Program-made: the position numbers and the translations under genes
The notes under the pieces: generated by a model
Told to the model about the DNA's origin: nothing
The model's database searches: none
Seen by the model: only the letters and a program-made list of their open reading frames with translations
Assembly (NCBI GenBank): GCA_022578965.1
Contig: MU400558.1
Location: forward strand, 232,531-296,530
Reading direction: 5' to 3'
DNA: 64,000 nt
Source of the DNA: Xylaria sp. FL1777
Taxonomy: Eukaryota > Ascomycota > Sordariomycetes > Xylariales > Xylariaceae
Part shown: piece after piece, positions 22,801 through 33,935 of the stretch
How the letters are laid out: the number at the start of each line of letters is the position of its first letter
Position numbering within the stretch: position 1 is the first letter of the stretch

Positions 22801-23438
22801 GCATTGACGGCATCGCCAGCCTAGAGGACTACGAGGCCGGTGAGGAGGCCAAGCCCACCACAAAAGACGAGGACCGGATCATGGAAGGTCTGTTTGCTCG
22901 ATCCGGTGTTCAATCGGCGCACGAGCACGACGCGATTGTCGGCGGGAAGCAAAAACCCCGCGCGGACCGCGCGATACTCCAGCAAGAAGCGGCGCGGGTT
23001 GCGAACGAGGCGGCGTCGGTGCTCCGCCGGGCCAAGGAGCAGGCACGCCACGTCCCCATCGGCACGGTGACGTGGACGGGCGAAGTCGGCGAAGGCGGCC
23101 GTCCGTCGTCGAACATCCGTCGGGGCCGCGGCGGTCCCGGCTCCGCCTCCGTGTTGTCCAACCTGTCAGACCGCCAGGGCCTCTCGCCCTCGGGGTCAGA
23201 GAGCCCGCGTCTTTCCGCACGCCCGACGATGCGGCTGAACGACTTCGTGAAAGCCATCCCGCAGTTCATCAGGCGCCACGGCGGCCGGGTCCCCACCAAG
23301 TCCATCGTCGACCACTTCAACCCGCACTGCAAGACGCGCGAGCAGACGGCCGAGTTCAAGGAGGCGCTCAACCGCGTCGCGAGGATGGACGCGCGGGGCT
23401 CGTCTATGCGCGGTATCTGGGTCCTGCGCGAGGGCTAG
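19890..23438 (+). CDS. RAD26: Rad26/CSB (ERCC6) SNF2-family ATPase of transcription-coupled repair
   Basis: A single exon of 1182 residues, the usual length for filamentous-fungal CSB orthologues. The N-terminal third is charged and partly coiled coil (about residues 95-180). The ATPase begins near residue 410 with LFDYQKTGVQWLAEL; Walker A is DEMGLGKT near 434; motif II is DEGH near 564; motif III is SGTPIQNN near 592. The second RecA lobe carries TLLFSQTVQMLDIL, LLTTKVGGLGVNLTGANRV and motif VI QARERAWRLGQ (about 765-870). This family binds stalled RNA polymerase II and starts transcription-coupled nucleotide excision repair. The C-terminus folds into a small winged-helix-like unit (about 1113-1180, LNDFVKAIPQFIRRHGGRVP), the site family members use for ubiquitin and TC-NER partners. 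The last 700 bp are much GC-richer than the helicase part. Confidence 0.95.
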   Translation: MEADDEQQSSGNAPESKDDARVEELGVIDRLITATWAVPSHHDEKRVGEDENGEDEDGSSELVNTLDEASALKDLATDVRDQDDLERDITYQASLAFNTAEDKRDEKRIEKARNNIIKLEAQKKTQEERFRKAIGKPELKQKIREEIARIDSELDLTRNDITQFENRIEKRHQETQETEQVAGGNRKLPGETHREFLIRTGKITPFDIKARAQGVGGELADVLADAEEEAAADELEEEAGYEPRSHQNLRAPGFAEDAEIATTAVESEFSLRPRKRQRLVRDDASSDEYTPQVTEGPEAGFSESQESEDYDLTERPTKKAKKTPKDDGKVDLSKLDDGIEANYQRRLTDWVDRRSRARLRRQHATREDENVEEQSRDQDDDEWFKPSPDEPDHHLKHGLKLPGDIYPALFDYQKTGVQWLAELYSQRVGGIIGDEMGLGKTVQIISFIAALHYSKQLDKPVLVVAPATVLQQWVNEFHRWWPPLRVSMLHSSGSGMLNMSRENEIEDEDRNWDRRDGPRVVNKAAKRIIDRVVRQGHILVTTYASVQIYGDMLATMDWGYAVLDEGHKIRNPNAAVTIACKELCTPNRVILSGTPIQNNLVELWSLFDFIYPMRLGTLVDFRKQIEIPIKIGGYANASHLQIMTAEKTAQALKENISPYLLQRLKVDVATDLPKKREQVLFCKLTKLQYENYRLFLDSKEMGDVLKGNTQSFFGIDRLRKICNHPDLADPNIKARHPQDWGAPNKSGKMQVLKALLGMWKKLGHKTLLFSQTVQMLDILDQFVRKLGNIQYLRMDGKTPIKMRQVLVDKFNKDPDIDLFLLTTKVGGLGVNLTGANRVIIYDPDWNPSTDVQARERAWRLGQKKDVTIYRLMTAGTIEEKIYHRQIFKQFLSNKVLKDPKHRTTFNLNDLHDLFTLGSSEEAGTETSRLFKESEVDIHKKPAATANSTDKNLASTEQTTSSGGDEHNGLHRIDGIASLEDYEAGEEAKPTTKDEDRIMEGLFARSGVQSAHEHDAIVGGKQKPRADRAILQQEAARVANEAASVLRRAKEQARHVPIGTVTWTGEVGEGGRPSSNIRRGRGGPGSASVLSNLSDRQGLSPSGSESPRLSARPTMRLNDFVKAIPQFIRRHGGRVPTKSIVDHFNPHCKTREQTAEFKEALNRVARMDARGSSMRGIWVLREG

Positions 23439-24297
23439 CTAGCCAGCCCTGATGATGAAGATAAATTAGATAATGGCGATTGTGGTAATGATTAGACACG
23501 TAGCCTGCAAAGGAGTCGCAGAAAGAAAATTGAGGAAGTTAGGATGGCGTGCCTTTGGTCTGACGGACCAAGCACGAGACAGACCTCGGGCGATCGAATT
23601 AGAAGACGTCTTGCCTGCCTGCCTGCCTGCCTCTTGATGTATAAGACGGAGAAATCAGGGGGACGCGGGGAGAAGGCGAGGGATTGAATACTCGAATTCT
23701 CCCCTGTGGAAGGGGTTTGATATCGAAGGGCTCAGATATGGGTGCTATATATACTATGCCTTGCTATTGGTCAATAGGCGTGGACTTAGCTGCGGGTTGG
23801 GAGTATTGATGGGAATACTGGTAATGGCATGACTGGCGTTCAGTTTTAAACTAGATATACTCACTGCTGCGCCTGATTTAACGATATGCATAATTTAATC
23901 GTCTACTTTATATTCTATGAATTAGCCCGCAAACAACTCCCACGCTCTTAGATGTAGACTCGTTGCACTTGATGGAATAAAAAGCATGTCCTGGTGTTCC
24001 TCGTGATTCAAGGTTTCTTTTCATGTCTATCTACTGTAGCTGTGCCAGAAGCATCATGTGACATTTTAGCAAAGCCATACCCTAAAGGGAAATAGAGACC
24101 AGGCATGCTTTCTCTTCATAGAGATGCACGCCGTTCTCCTCGTAAGTGTCAACGCCACAGAGACGAGGACTAATTCAAGCCCAAATGAGCCAGAAACCGC
24201 GTGATCCTCTCGAGAACGCCCGAAGAACTGCCCAAGCCACAGCCAAACCAATACGAACCATAGGTCGATAGGTAAAAGACGATTGGATATGGCGCGC
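23439..24297. other. Convergent intergenic region between RAD26 and RPS14
   Basis: The two genes converge here, so this 0.86 kb should hold two 3' untranslated regions and no promoter is required. A GCCT tandem (GCCTGCCTGCCTGCCT) lies at about 23611-23630. No coding region is supported. Confidence 0.6.
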
Positions 24298-25492
<1,195 letters not shown>

Positions 25493-25878
25493 GATGGCGG
25501 CTTCTCTAGATGATTTGTCGTTAGTGCTGCGAAGGAGAGGACGACGAAGGTTTCAAGGATGTAATTGAAGATGTGCGGTGATGTTTGGTGGGGCACGTTC
25601 CCAAGATGACAGGCGGTGAAGTTATCTAAAAGGGCAGAATTCTGGCCGTGGGCGCGATAGGTGAGCCCTAACTTTTTTTTCGGGGGTTTCGCTTGAGGGT
25701 TTGATCCACAGTGATGTGGTCCTAGCGCCCAACTGGACCCACACTCACACAACCGAATAAGTAATTCGCATATACTCGAACTTTTTTTCTTCCTTCCTTT
25801 CACAACATCCAACGCCCAACGCCCAACGCCAAATCCCGAGTCGACAACACGCTCACGGCCTCCCACCAGTTCGACACA
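25493..25878. promoter_or_regulatory. Shared divergent promoter of RPS14 and RPL7
   Basis: Only 386 bp separate the two ribosomal-protein start codons, so the promoters must overlap. The segment contains a CCCTAA telobox-like word followed by a T run (about 25666-25680), of the type bound by Tbf1 or related factors in fungal ribosomal promoters. It also contains three tandem CCAACG units at 25809-25833 before the RPL7 start. Assigning these words to a factor is an inference. Confidence 0.6.
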
Positions 25879-27407
25879 ATGGTTGCCTCTACGTATGCTA
25901 CCCTTCCTTGATTCTATTCTACCTTTCGATACAGAGACGGTTGCGTCCGTCTCTCCGGCCCCTGGATTATTGCGGATTGTCGTGGTCCTCTCGGCTGGAT
26001 GGCCTGCTTCTCGCTGTACACCTGAGATATGGTGTGAGAAGCATCGCGAACCAGCTCGATCTATCCTGAGCTTCTCCCTCTTTTCTCTAGGCTTGGAACA
26101 TAGCTTGCAGACTGAGAGATGTTGATTGGGGCGTTGGAGATGAAGGCTTTTGCCCTTCTCTCTTAAATTCAGCTGCCACATCCACAAGGCTTTTAGCTAA
26201 GTGGACATAGTCTTCCCTACTTAAAGGCTAAATTATGTCGTGTGCATTATGTCTTGGACTTTGTTCCGAGGTGTTGTCGGATGAGGGATATGCTGGAAGA
26301 ACTTGTCTTTGCATCTATGATGTACACCGCCATTTTCTGAGAGCATCTCACCGATTAAATTCATTTCTCGAGTCAGCCACCGCTGAGAATGTCGCACACA
26401 TTCGGCAATTCTCCAACCGGCGCTCTTCCATACATGTCGCCATGTATGCTGTGGACTATGTACTAATCTGAATAACAGTACCGTTCCTACCAAGGACCAG
26501 GTCCTGGTACCTGAGACTCTTCTCAAGAAGCGCAAGAGCCAGGAGAAGGCTCGCGCTGAGAGAACTGCTGAGCTCGAGAAGAAGAAGAAGGTTCGTATTC
26601 TTTTCGTATATTCTGTCACTGTGGTGAGGAGCGTTGTGATGTATAAAACCCTTTTGCGACTAGACAACGTCAATGCTGTTGCAAAATAACCATCTTTCGG
26701 GTCTGATTGACGAGGAGAAGAGAGCACCTTCTGGTTCATTCTCGTATGAATGCTAGTGATATTAACATTCCTTCGCATAGGCCAACAAGGAGAAGCGAGC
26801 TGTCATCTTCAAGCGTGCTGAGAAGTACGTGAACGAGTACCGTGATGCCGAGCGTGAGAAGATTCGCCTCAACCGCATTGCCAAGCAGGAGGGCAACTTC
26901 CACGTTCCTGCCGAGGAGAAGTTGATCTTCGTCATCCGCATCAAGGGTATCAACAAGATTGCCCCCAAGCCCCGCAAGATCCTCCAACTTCTCCGTCTCC
27001 TTCAGATCAACAATGGTGTCTTCGTCCGTGTCACCAAGGCTACCGCTGAGATGATTAAGATCGTCGAGCCCTGGGTTGCCTACGGTTACCCCAACCTCAA
27101 GAGTGTCAAGGAGCTCATCTACAAGCGCGGATACGGCAAGGTCAACAAGCAGCGCATTCCCCTTACCGACAACGCTATCATTGAGGAGAGCCTCGGCAAG
27201 TACGGTATTATCTGCATTGAGGATCTGGTTCACGAGATCATCACCGTCGGCCCCAACTTCAAGCAAGCCTCCAACTTCCTGTGGCCCTTCAAGCTCAGCA
27301 ACCCCAACGGTGGATTCCGACCTAGAAAGTTCAAGCACTTCATCGAGGGTGGTGACTTGGGTAACCGTGAGGAGAAGATCAACGCTCTGATCCGACAAAT
27401 GAACTAA
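25879..27407 (+). CDS. RPL7: 60S ribosomal protein uL30 (L7)
   Basis: Three exons, 25879-25892, 26479-26590 and 26781-27407, encode 250 residues. The first exon holds only MVAST and part of the next codon. Exon 2 gives the basic N-terminal extension ([18 protein letters not shown] and a Lys run). Exon 3 carries the uL30 core: [57 protein letters not shown], and the [21 protein letters not shown] segment. It is a large-subunit protein that contacts 25S and 5S rRNA. Intron 1 is 586 nt, far longer than other introns here; such 5' introns are common in highly expressed ribosomal genes. Intron 2 contains a box C/D snoRNA candidate. Codon use is strongly biased to C-ending codons, as expected for high expression. 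Confidence 0.96.
26632..26711 (+). ncRNA. snR39: Box C/D snoRNA in RPL7 intron 2, snR39/snR59-like (25S/28S rRNA 2'-O-methylation guide)
   Basis: Inside intron 2 (26591-26780), a C box GTGATGT (26636-26642) is followed about 60 nt later by a D box CTGA (26703-26706). The 15 nt at 26689-26703 are exactly complementary to the conserved large-subunit rRNA segment GACCCGAAAGAUGGU and end at the D box, the geometry of a methylation guide. In budding yeast the RPL7A and RPL7B introns host snR39 and snR59, which target this rRNA region, so the host gene is conserved as well. The terminal stem is weak (CGT/ACG), and the C box differs from consensus in its last base. The rRNA match was recalled, not searched. 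Confidence 0.8.
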
Positions 27408-28431
27408 GAGGTCTGACTTTCTTGCGGGTTATGGGGCTTGGTATTGGCGGGTATTGTTTCTGCATGGTCAGCGGCGTTATAAAAGGCTTCGGAAGCTATC
27501 AATGAATTGAGAATTGTGATGATTACGACCTCTCAGTCCCCATCCATGATGTTCGTGCTGCACTGAGACACTTATGCCTAGCCGCAACAATACCATGATC
27601 ATTACATCAAATCTCGGTCTCGTCCTTAATTCCAGAATGGCTTCGATGACTAGCAAACCATTGGTGAAGCCTGATCTAGTAAACCGACTGCTCTATAAAG
27701 TTCTAAGGAGACCATTTTAGTACGTAGGTGTTTACTTAGTATTATGAGCAATTAGGCTATATATCAGTAACTAGCATGAGAAATAAATGGTCAGCATCAA
27801 CGCAAGAACAGACGGTCCTTGAAGGGGATCCCGTGTTCTTCGTCTCTTCGGATTCATGAATCAAAGCCGCTCTCACTTCACTTAACGTCCATCCCAAGGT
27901 TTTATGAGCGTAAGATATTCATGAGACAGCCTTAGCATATCAAATTAGGGTGTTCTAGTTACACATAAGTGATGTTATCAATTGCCTGTGAGTGACTGAA
28001 AGTCTTAGTCATCTAAACTAGTTTTCATTGACGGTCTACCTTCTCTCGGCTGTTAACTTTCTAGATTCCTCACCCTGACGGTATTATACATAGGTAGGTA
28101 GTCAGTCTTGTGACTAAGTGTTCAATTCCTTTTGTAATCAACTAAGAAAGCCTTCCCCGGCGTTAAAGCGCCTGGGTCGGTGTCGTTTTGGGGGAAACCA
28201 TGATCCATAATCGATATACAAAAAGTCCCGGAAGAATTGCAGGACCAGCAACTTGGTATGAACACTCGAGTAAATCATCATCTAGTGGATTTGAACCCCC
28301 ATCTATTATGCGGTTCATCTACACACAAAGCCCGCTCGTCTTAAGCAAGGGTATACATAGTCAAGTCATCGAGGCAGTGACAAGGGAGATGGAGAGGGGT
28401 CGGTCAGACAGGCATGGCTAGCTAACAGTCT
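27408..28431. other. Convergent intergenic region between RPL7 and ISA2
   Basis: This is 1 kb holding the 3' ends of both convergent genes. No gene is supported. A GGATTTGAACC word near 28282 resembles a tRNA B box on the minus strand, but no cloverleaf can be drawn around it. Confidence 0.55.
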
Positions 28432-29370
28432 TCACACCTTGATATCGAAGCTCGTTCCGCAGCCGCAGCTGCTAGTCGCTAGCGGGTTGTCGACGATCTT
28501 AAACTGGCTGCCGATCAGCTCCATCGTGTAGTCGACCTTGCTGCCGTTCAGGAGTTCGAGACTGGGCAGGTCCAAGACGATCTTGGGGCTCGTGAGGGGG
28601 GGCACGGACGACGACAGCGGCGGCGCGGCGTCGGAGGCATCGGAGACGTTGTCTGCTTCGAAGGCGAAGATGGTGTCGTCCTCGTTGAGCGCGGGAGGTG
28701 CGAGCTTGCTCGACGTCGTCGTCGACGGCGTCACCTCTGCCGCTACCTGCTCTGCGCCTAGCGCTGGCCCCGGCGTTGACGGAAGTGTCGTCAAAGACAT
28801 CAGATACTGGAACCCGTGACACCCGCCTGACTCGACCTGGATGCGCAGCGCGAGGTACGGGTTCTTGTCTTTCTTCATGATTTGCGAGAGGCGCTGCGGG
28901 TTGATCGCTTGTGCGTTAGCTGAACAGATACCAGGCCAGAGGGTCACGTACGGATCGCGGAATCAGAGTAGTGGGATTGGTTAGGAATAGATAGAACATA
29001 CGTTGGCGGCACGGGGGGTGATCTCCAGTGCCATGCCGTTCCCGTCTTCATCCGTCTGCGGATTATGGATGGCGAGGGTCTTGGCCAGTGGTCCAGACGT
29101 TGTGAATGCCCTTCTGCCCACCACAACCTGGCGGCGCGCGTTCGCATTCGCACCGATCCGGCTCGCTATAGGCGAGGTAGTCGTTTGCGGGGCATTGCGA
29201 CGGGCTACATTGATATAAAGGACCCGTGCTTGTGTCCTCGGCGGGAGGAGGATGTCAAGAATGGTGCTTGAGCTCGGGGTTGCGGCGAGAGAAGCAGCAC
29301 CGCGGCGGGCGCAGAGCTGCACAAACAGCTTTGCAGCTGATGGGGAATTTGTACACGGTATGGGAGGCAT
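28432..29370 (-). CDS. ISA2: Mitochondrial iron-sulfur cluster assembly factor Isa2 (A-type carrier)
   Basis: Two exons on the minus strand, 29002-29370 and 28432-28893, encode 276 residues. The junction joins ITPRAAN to RLSQIMKKDKNPYLALRIQV; the acceptor 20 nt after a CTAAC branch site is the one that keeps the frame. The first 100 or so residues are rich in Arg, Ser and Ala with few acids, a mitochondrial presequence. The A-type carrier fold carries the three ligands: Cys148 in ESGGCHGFQY and Cys266 and Cys268 in SSCGCGTSF. Isa2 acts with Isa1 and Iba57 to build 4Fe-4S clusters for aconitase, lipoate synthase and others. Between the first Cys and the rest of the core there is an insertion of about 60 residues, Ser/Thr/Pro-rich then acidic, absent from bacterial relatives. 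Confidence 0.92.
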
Positions 29371-30441
29371 TTTCCCACGCAGCTTACACCAAAAAAAAAA
29401 TAAAAAAGAATCGGAATGATACAGAATGAGTAGTGAGGCAACTATTTGCGAGCAAGCAGCCAAGCAAGCATATTATTAATTAATTTTGGCGGGTGGGATG
29501 ATGTCAAATCCGGCGTTGGGGATTGGGTCCACCGATGTTCTTTAGCTTACCTTAGGTAGATACCTACTTAAGTACCTAGGTAGGTATGTAGGTAAAGTCA
29601 ACCCAAAAGGAAACGCTTCTTCACCAAGGTAGGTACTACCTACTACAGTAAACAAGAATACATACCTAGGTAGGTACGCATTGGCATGAGCTGCGGGAAG
29701 CCACGGGAAGATACGGCGGACAAGTGCCTATATTACAGGTAGGTACCCCTCACGGTGGCTCTCCATTACTCTTCATCGCCAGGTACTGAAGTAGGTGCAC
29801 TACTTACTACAACTTTTGGGAGAAATCTGAGCAGAGATGAGGAAGAAAATGTAAAAGAAGCCCACGACGCCTGATGAATACTTACATTACAGCAAGCTAT
29901 CAGGAGAACTTGATTCCCGCCAATCGGTCACAACACTGGCTTTCTGAAGAAGACAATATATGTCCATCCCCTTAGTTTTATGGTGGGCTAACAAATGTGA
30001 TCAGAACCAGAGATGAAGTTATGTTCCTTTCAACAAACACCACCTTCAAAGACATTCCTATATCACGCTATCCTCAAGCATAAGTAAGGCTCCATCTATA
30101 TATCCTTGGAAGGCTTCTTCTCCAAGCACAGATCTTCCATCCATTGCCTCCGCAAAGATATCACGACGTCCTTGTTGCCTCATTCCACCGAAGTCAACGT
30201 TAGCACGGATAAGAAAACAACAAACCCCCAATAGATATAAAACAAAACCATCAACATCAGAGCTCCATTTCATGTAACTCCATCATGTCATTTTATATTA
30301 AACGGGCATGTGGTAAAAAAAAATATGGTGTTTTACCGGTGCATCTATTGCCCAAAGCTTCCAGAGCTGGCTAGCTCTCATGGTAACCCCTCAAAAATAT
30401 CAGGAGCAGAGAGCGGGACCAAAGTAACAAGGTGAGTGAAC
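29371..30441. other. Intergenic region with dense TAGGTA/TACCTA words
   Basis: No gene is supported. ISA2's promoter lies at the left end. From about 29538 to 29770 the sequence is dominated by TACCTAGGTAGGTA-like words (both orientations are the same by symmetry). The right end is the 3' flank of the F-box gene. Confidence 0.6.
29538..29770. repeat. Degenerate TACCTAGGTAGGTA cluster
   Basis: Repeated words such as GGTAGATACCTACTTAAGTACCTAGG and AGGTAGGTAC occur many times in about 230 bp. TACCTAGGTA is its own reverse complement, so the cluster is strand-symmetric. Similar clusters lie near 3130-3215, 3765-4010, 4478-4545, 19247-19295 and 34555-34700, always outside exons. Confidence 0.8.
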
Positions 30442-31575
30442 TTAGCGGGCTGTGCTCCCGCCAGAGCTGGAAAATGACTCCAGGTCTGCCTCCTTCCATC
30501 TCTGCCTCACATTACCCCGGGTCCCGTTACGGACTCCCCGCGCGTCCCCAACAAAGCTCACGATCATCTCCCACTTGCGATCATAAGGAAACGAGCAACA
30601 GCCCAGATTATGCCACGTCGTGAGCGCGATGACCAAGCCGCCGAAGCCGTCCAACGAGATGGAGATGTCCCAGTCGGTCTCGCAGAAGTCGCAAGAGCCC
30701 GAACTGCGGAACGGCGAGTAACTGGCCAGTTTCCCGCAGACCTTGCGGAAGTGGTCGAGCATGACGCCACGGGGGTCGGACTCCTGGAACCCGTCGAAGT
30801 TCCAGTGGTGGCATAGCATGGCCCGCTCCTCGCACAGCAGGTCCCGCAAGGCCGAGACGCTGACCGTCTTCTTCTTCTTCTTCAAGCCCTGCAGGGAGAT
30901 GGTCTTCGTACGACATAGGAACAGCTCACCGTCGATCCACCGCAGCTTCTGCGCGCCCTCGCCGCGCACCTGGCACGGCCGCTTCATGAACTGCGTCTCC
31001 TTCTTCTTCCGCCTATACTCGCGCGACAGGAGGGACGGCGGGATGCCGTGTTGCGGGCCGAATAACTGGTAGTTCCTAATAAGCCGCGTCTGCTCGTAGG
31101 TGATCGCTGCCCAGCTCTGCATTGTAATCGCGGTGTTCAAGTTGGACCACGGGGAGAGGTGGAAGAATCGCAAGGTCAACCACCACAGCCTGGTGGTCTT
31201 TATATCGACCTTGCCCTCCCTGTTGAAGCGCGACAGAGTCTTCTTGTGCGGGCTGTAGACGAGTCCCAGGGTCTCTGTTTCCAGCCTCGACAGGAACATC
31301 CCCCTCGCTCGCACGTCGCGCCGCAGCGCGGCTCGGAAATCGGCGAGATCGTTGAATATGGCGAACAGGGGCTTGCACGCCAGCGCCAGGCACGCCACGT
31401 CCGCGGCTTCCAGATACTTGCCGATGAGGAGGATCAGCTCAACCGGGAGTTGCATTAGGGCGGACTCGTCTTGTTTAAGTTTGATCGTGCCATCGCGTTG
31501 GAAGATGCTGACAAATGAACGTGGAGGCCAGCCCTTTCTCGCTAACCTTTGTATCCTTTGCGCCCTTGTGAGCAT
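30442..31575 (-). CDS. F-box domain protein
   Basis: A single frame of 377 residues on the minus strand. Residues about 40-85 form an F-box-like unit: LMQLPVELILLIGKYLEAADVACLALACKPLFAIF, with the LP...L..I..YL...D...L...CK pattern that binds Skp1. This implies a substrate-receptor role in an SCF ubiquitin ligase. The rest has no recognised repeat domain; it contains a YSPHKKTLSRFN motif, basic runs (RRKKKE, KKKKK), and two cysteines in GSCDFCETDWDI, features seen in many fungal F-box proteins of unknown substrate. The central part of the gene is GC-rich. The start is the first ATG, in MLTRAQRIQRL; no intron is needed. Confidence 0.8.
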   Translation of the reverse strand: MLTRAQRIQRLARKGWPPRSFVSIFQRDGTIKLKQDESALMQLPVELILLIGKYLEAADVACLALACKPLFAIFNDLADFRAALRRDVRARGMFLSRLETETLGLVYSPHKKTLSRFNREGKVDIKTTRLWWLTLRFFHLSPWSNLNTAITMQSWAAITYEQTRLIRNYQLFGPQHGIPPSLLSREYRRKKKETQFMKRPCQVRGEGAQKLRWIDGELFLCRTKTISLQGLKKKKKTVSVSALRDLLCEERAMLCHHWNFDGFQESDPRGVMLDHFRKVCGKLASYSPFRSSGSCDFCETDWDISISLDGFGGLVIALTTWHNLGCCSFPYDRKWEMIVSFVGDARGVRNGTRGNVRQRWKEADLESFSSSGGSTAR

Positions 31576-32494
31576 TGTTGCAGTTCTTTACCTTTGACGT
31601 CCTAATACCAGAGGTCTTTTGCCGTTAGTGCAAAAAAGGAAAAGGGAAACTAGACAGATGATATGGGAGAAGTTGGAAGCGGATTTATATAGGCCCATAC
31701 CCCTCGCGTGTTAAACCTTGTTGAGAACGTCTCCTATATATAGTGTATGGACAATCATCCCGTAAACTCTACTTATAGTAAGTAACTTACATAGACATCA
31801 GGTGGTAAGGTGTCGCTTTACAGTTAGACTAGTCTCGAGGTCTAGGTTTGTGGATGGGGTGGATGGATATTCATAGTAACTAGCATATCGCTACCTCTGG
31901 CCCAGTCAAGTTAGATCAAGGTGTTTTAGATTTTGAAGAAAGGGGACGCGATGGGATGTTGAGGCGACCTATCCTATCGCCCCTGTACTGAAGGTTTTAG
32001 TTAAAGCCGCTTTTGGAGGTGATGAAACGCCGCAGTAGAAGATTTTGCGGTACATGGCTGTGGCCCAAGTCAGCGAGATTTCATCATATGCCAGAGCCAG
32101 AGGGAGAATATACATTCGGTACCCCGTACTGGAAACGAGGGAGAAAGTTAGACCTAGATATTCATACCGAAGTATATTCGCTATCAAATATCAGGTGCCA
32201 ATGTTCTGTTCTAGTGGTGCCGTTCCTGCACCTACCTCGGAAGGAGCAGCACGCGGCTCGATCGTCGGCAACAACTGCCATTTATTTACGACCATGTTAC
32301 ACATCAAGTTCAGACTGGGACGCAGGCAGTGGGTTCTTTTGAAGGCATTCTTTGAGAATTGAAAGTCGTGATGATACACATTGCTAGCAGCCTGGTACTC
32401 AAATCGCTACCAAGACATCCCGTATCCAGCAAGTCCTACATGCATCTCCTAATAGCAAGTAGGTAGCCAACGAACTCAGTCGTTAATTTCTGCT
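31576..32494. other. Intergenic region between the F-box gene and a convergent-side neighbour
   Basis: The F-box gene points left and its promoter lies at the left end of this segment; the 3' flank of the next minus-strand gene lies at the right end. No gene, repeat or RNA was recognised in this 0.9 kb. Confidence 0.5.
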
Positions 32495-33935
32495 CTACAT
32501 TTTAGTAATGACGTCGGGGACTCCCAACTCAACACTCTCCTCCAATACCGCAATGCCGTCTCCAACGTCCAGAGGATCATGGTGAAAGTGCCCGTCTTGT
32601 AGCTTCTCCATCATCATAGGCGTGATGTCTCTCTGGCCGTTGTCCTCGCCTGAAATCTGGGGTGCTATCGAAGCCCTGCTGGCGTCGAGGAGTATGGCTT
32701 GGTCGGCTGGCCGGAATGAACAGATGGACTGGAATTTTTCGATCTCATCTTCGTCTAATTCCTGGTGCATGAGACCAGCGATAGACCCGATGACTTGTCG
32801 ACGGACTTGATGGTTCGTCTTCAGAGATTCAGGACTAAATATGACTTAGTAAATTAACATCTACGCGGGCTGAAACATGGCTACTCACCTTCTACCGTCA
32901 CATACGAAGGGACAATGCTCGAAATTCATCGTACCATTGTCTCGCCGAGATATGCCTGTCCAGCTTATCGGGGTGGAGGGAGGGGTGAAGGCAGGTCGGA
33001 GTTGTTCAAAAGGGTTGACTTGTGACGGTGTCGAGATAGCGCTATCAATGGTAGAACTTTCTCCCGATTCCAGGCACGGTTCTGAATCTACGTAGTCCGC
33101 CTCGAGGATTTGGTCCTCGATGATATCAGACAAAGTCCACGTTGACTGCGAAGACGGTGGTGACGGATAAATGTGCGATTTTTCTCGGGGCTATACACGG
33201 TTAGTAAGCTGTTCCAAGGGTAAATATGTAAATGCTGTACCCATGGGACTGGTCGCAATCCGATCGCTCTCACGATTTTAGCATTGACAACCGGTCTTGT
33301 TCTCATTCGGTGGAATCCAAAGCCGGTAGCAACGGTGGGAGGAATTTCGCCGTGGATAATTCCATCCAAGCTGAGGTACGAGCGCGGCTCACAAGAGGGC
33401 CGGCAATGATGGCAATATTTGGCCTGGCATTCTTCGTCCTTACGAGGGACCCACGGCTTTATATCTGCTGGTGTTGGATAGCCGAAGCCGGGGGGAGGGT
33501 TCAATGAATTTCTACGGTAATTTCCTGACGGGAAGTATAGGTGTCGCGCTTTGCCAGACGCTTCGTGCTGCTGTGAGACAACTTCCAACAACTGTCCCCG
33601 TTAGTTTGGAGTCGCGATGGATTTGAGCATTTCCTTACATCGTGTCTCTGCTGTAGTATAGTTGCAATTTGAGAAGGCGAATACGTCCGCATCTGTTCAG
33701 GAGTGATTTCCCCAAAGAAGCTGAGCTTGTCCGCTCTCTTCTCGGGGCTTCTAGGACCTGGGCTAATCTCATTGCTAAAAACAGTACCTAGACAGTCAAA
33801 GCTCACCTAAGAGTTGGAAGTGTTCATGTTAGCTCATCCCGACTAACAACGTTAAGGAATTAGCTTACCGTCTGATTCTTCTGGAGAGCGTCGACGATTA
33901 AGTGTTCCCGGTCTTGCGTACACCTGTAAAGCCAT
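32495..33935 (-). CDS. Conserved fungal protein of unknown function with a Cys-rich motif
   Basis: Five exons on the minus strand, 33869-33935, 33639-33787, 33241-33570, 32889-33190 and 32495-32834, join in frame to 395 residues. The product starts MALQVYARPGTLNRRRSPEES. After a proline-rich stretch it has a distinctive block with four cysteines (ECQAKYCHHCRPSCEPRSYL) followed by GEIPPTVATGFGFH and a VVNAKIVRAIGLRPVPWP segment. A long disordered acidic/Ser-rich middle follows, then helices (LKTNHQVRRQVIGSIAGLMHQ) and an acidic tail. The ordered central block suggests a small, possibly metal-binding, module; no named domain was recognised, so no function is assigned. Exon 2's acceptor is the TAG at 33788-33790, the only nearby site that keeps the frame. 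The model's internal consistency across four junctions is the main support. Confidence 0.72.

Noticed and set aside
26300..26400. Second box C/D snoRNA in RPL7 intron 1
   Set aside because: The C and D box candidates are weak, and no complementarity to rRNA was recognised.
28255..28335. B-box-like GGTTCAAATCC on the minus strand
   Set aside because: The T stem has a mismatch, and no A box or acceptor partner lies at the right distance.
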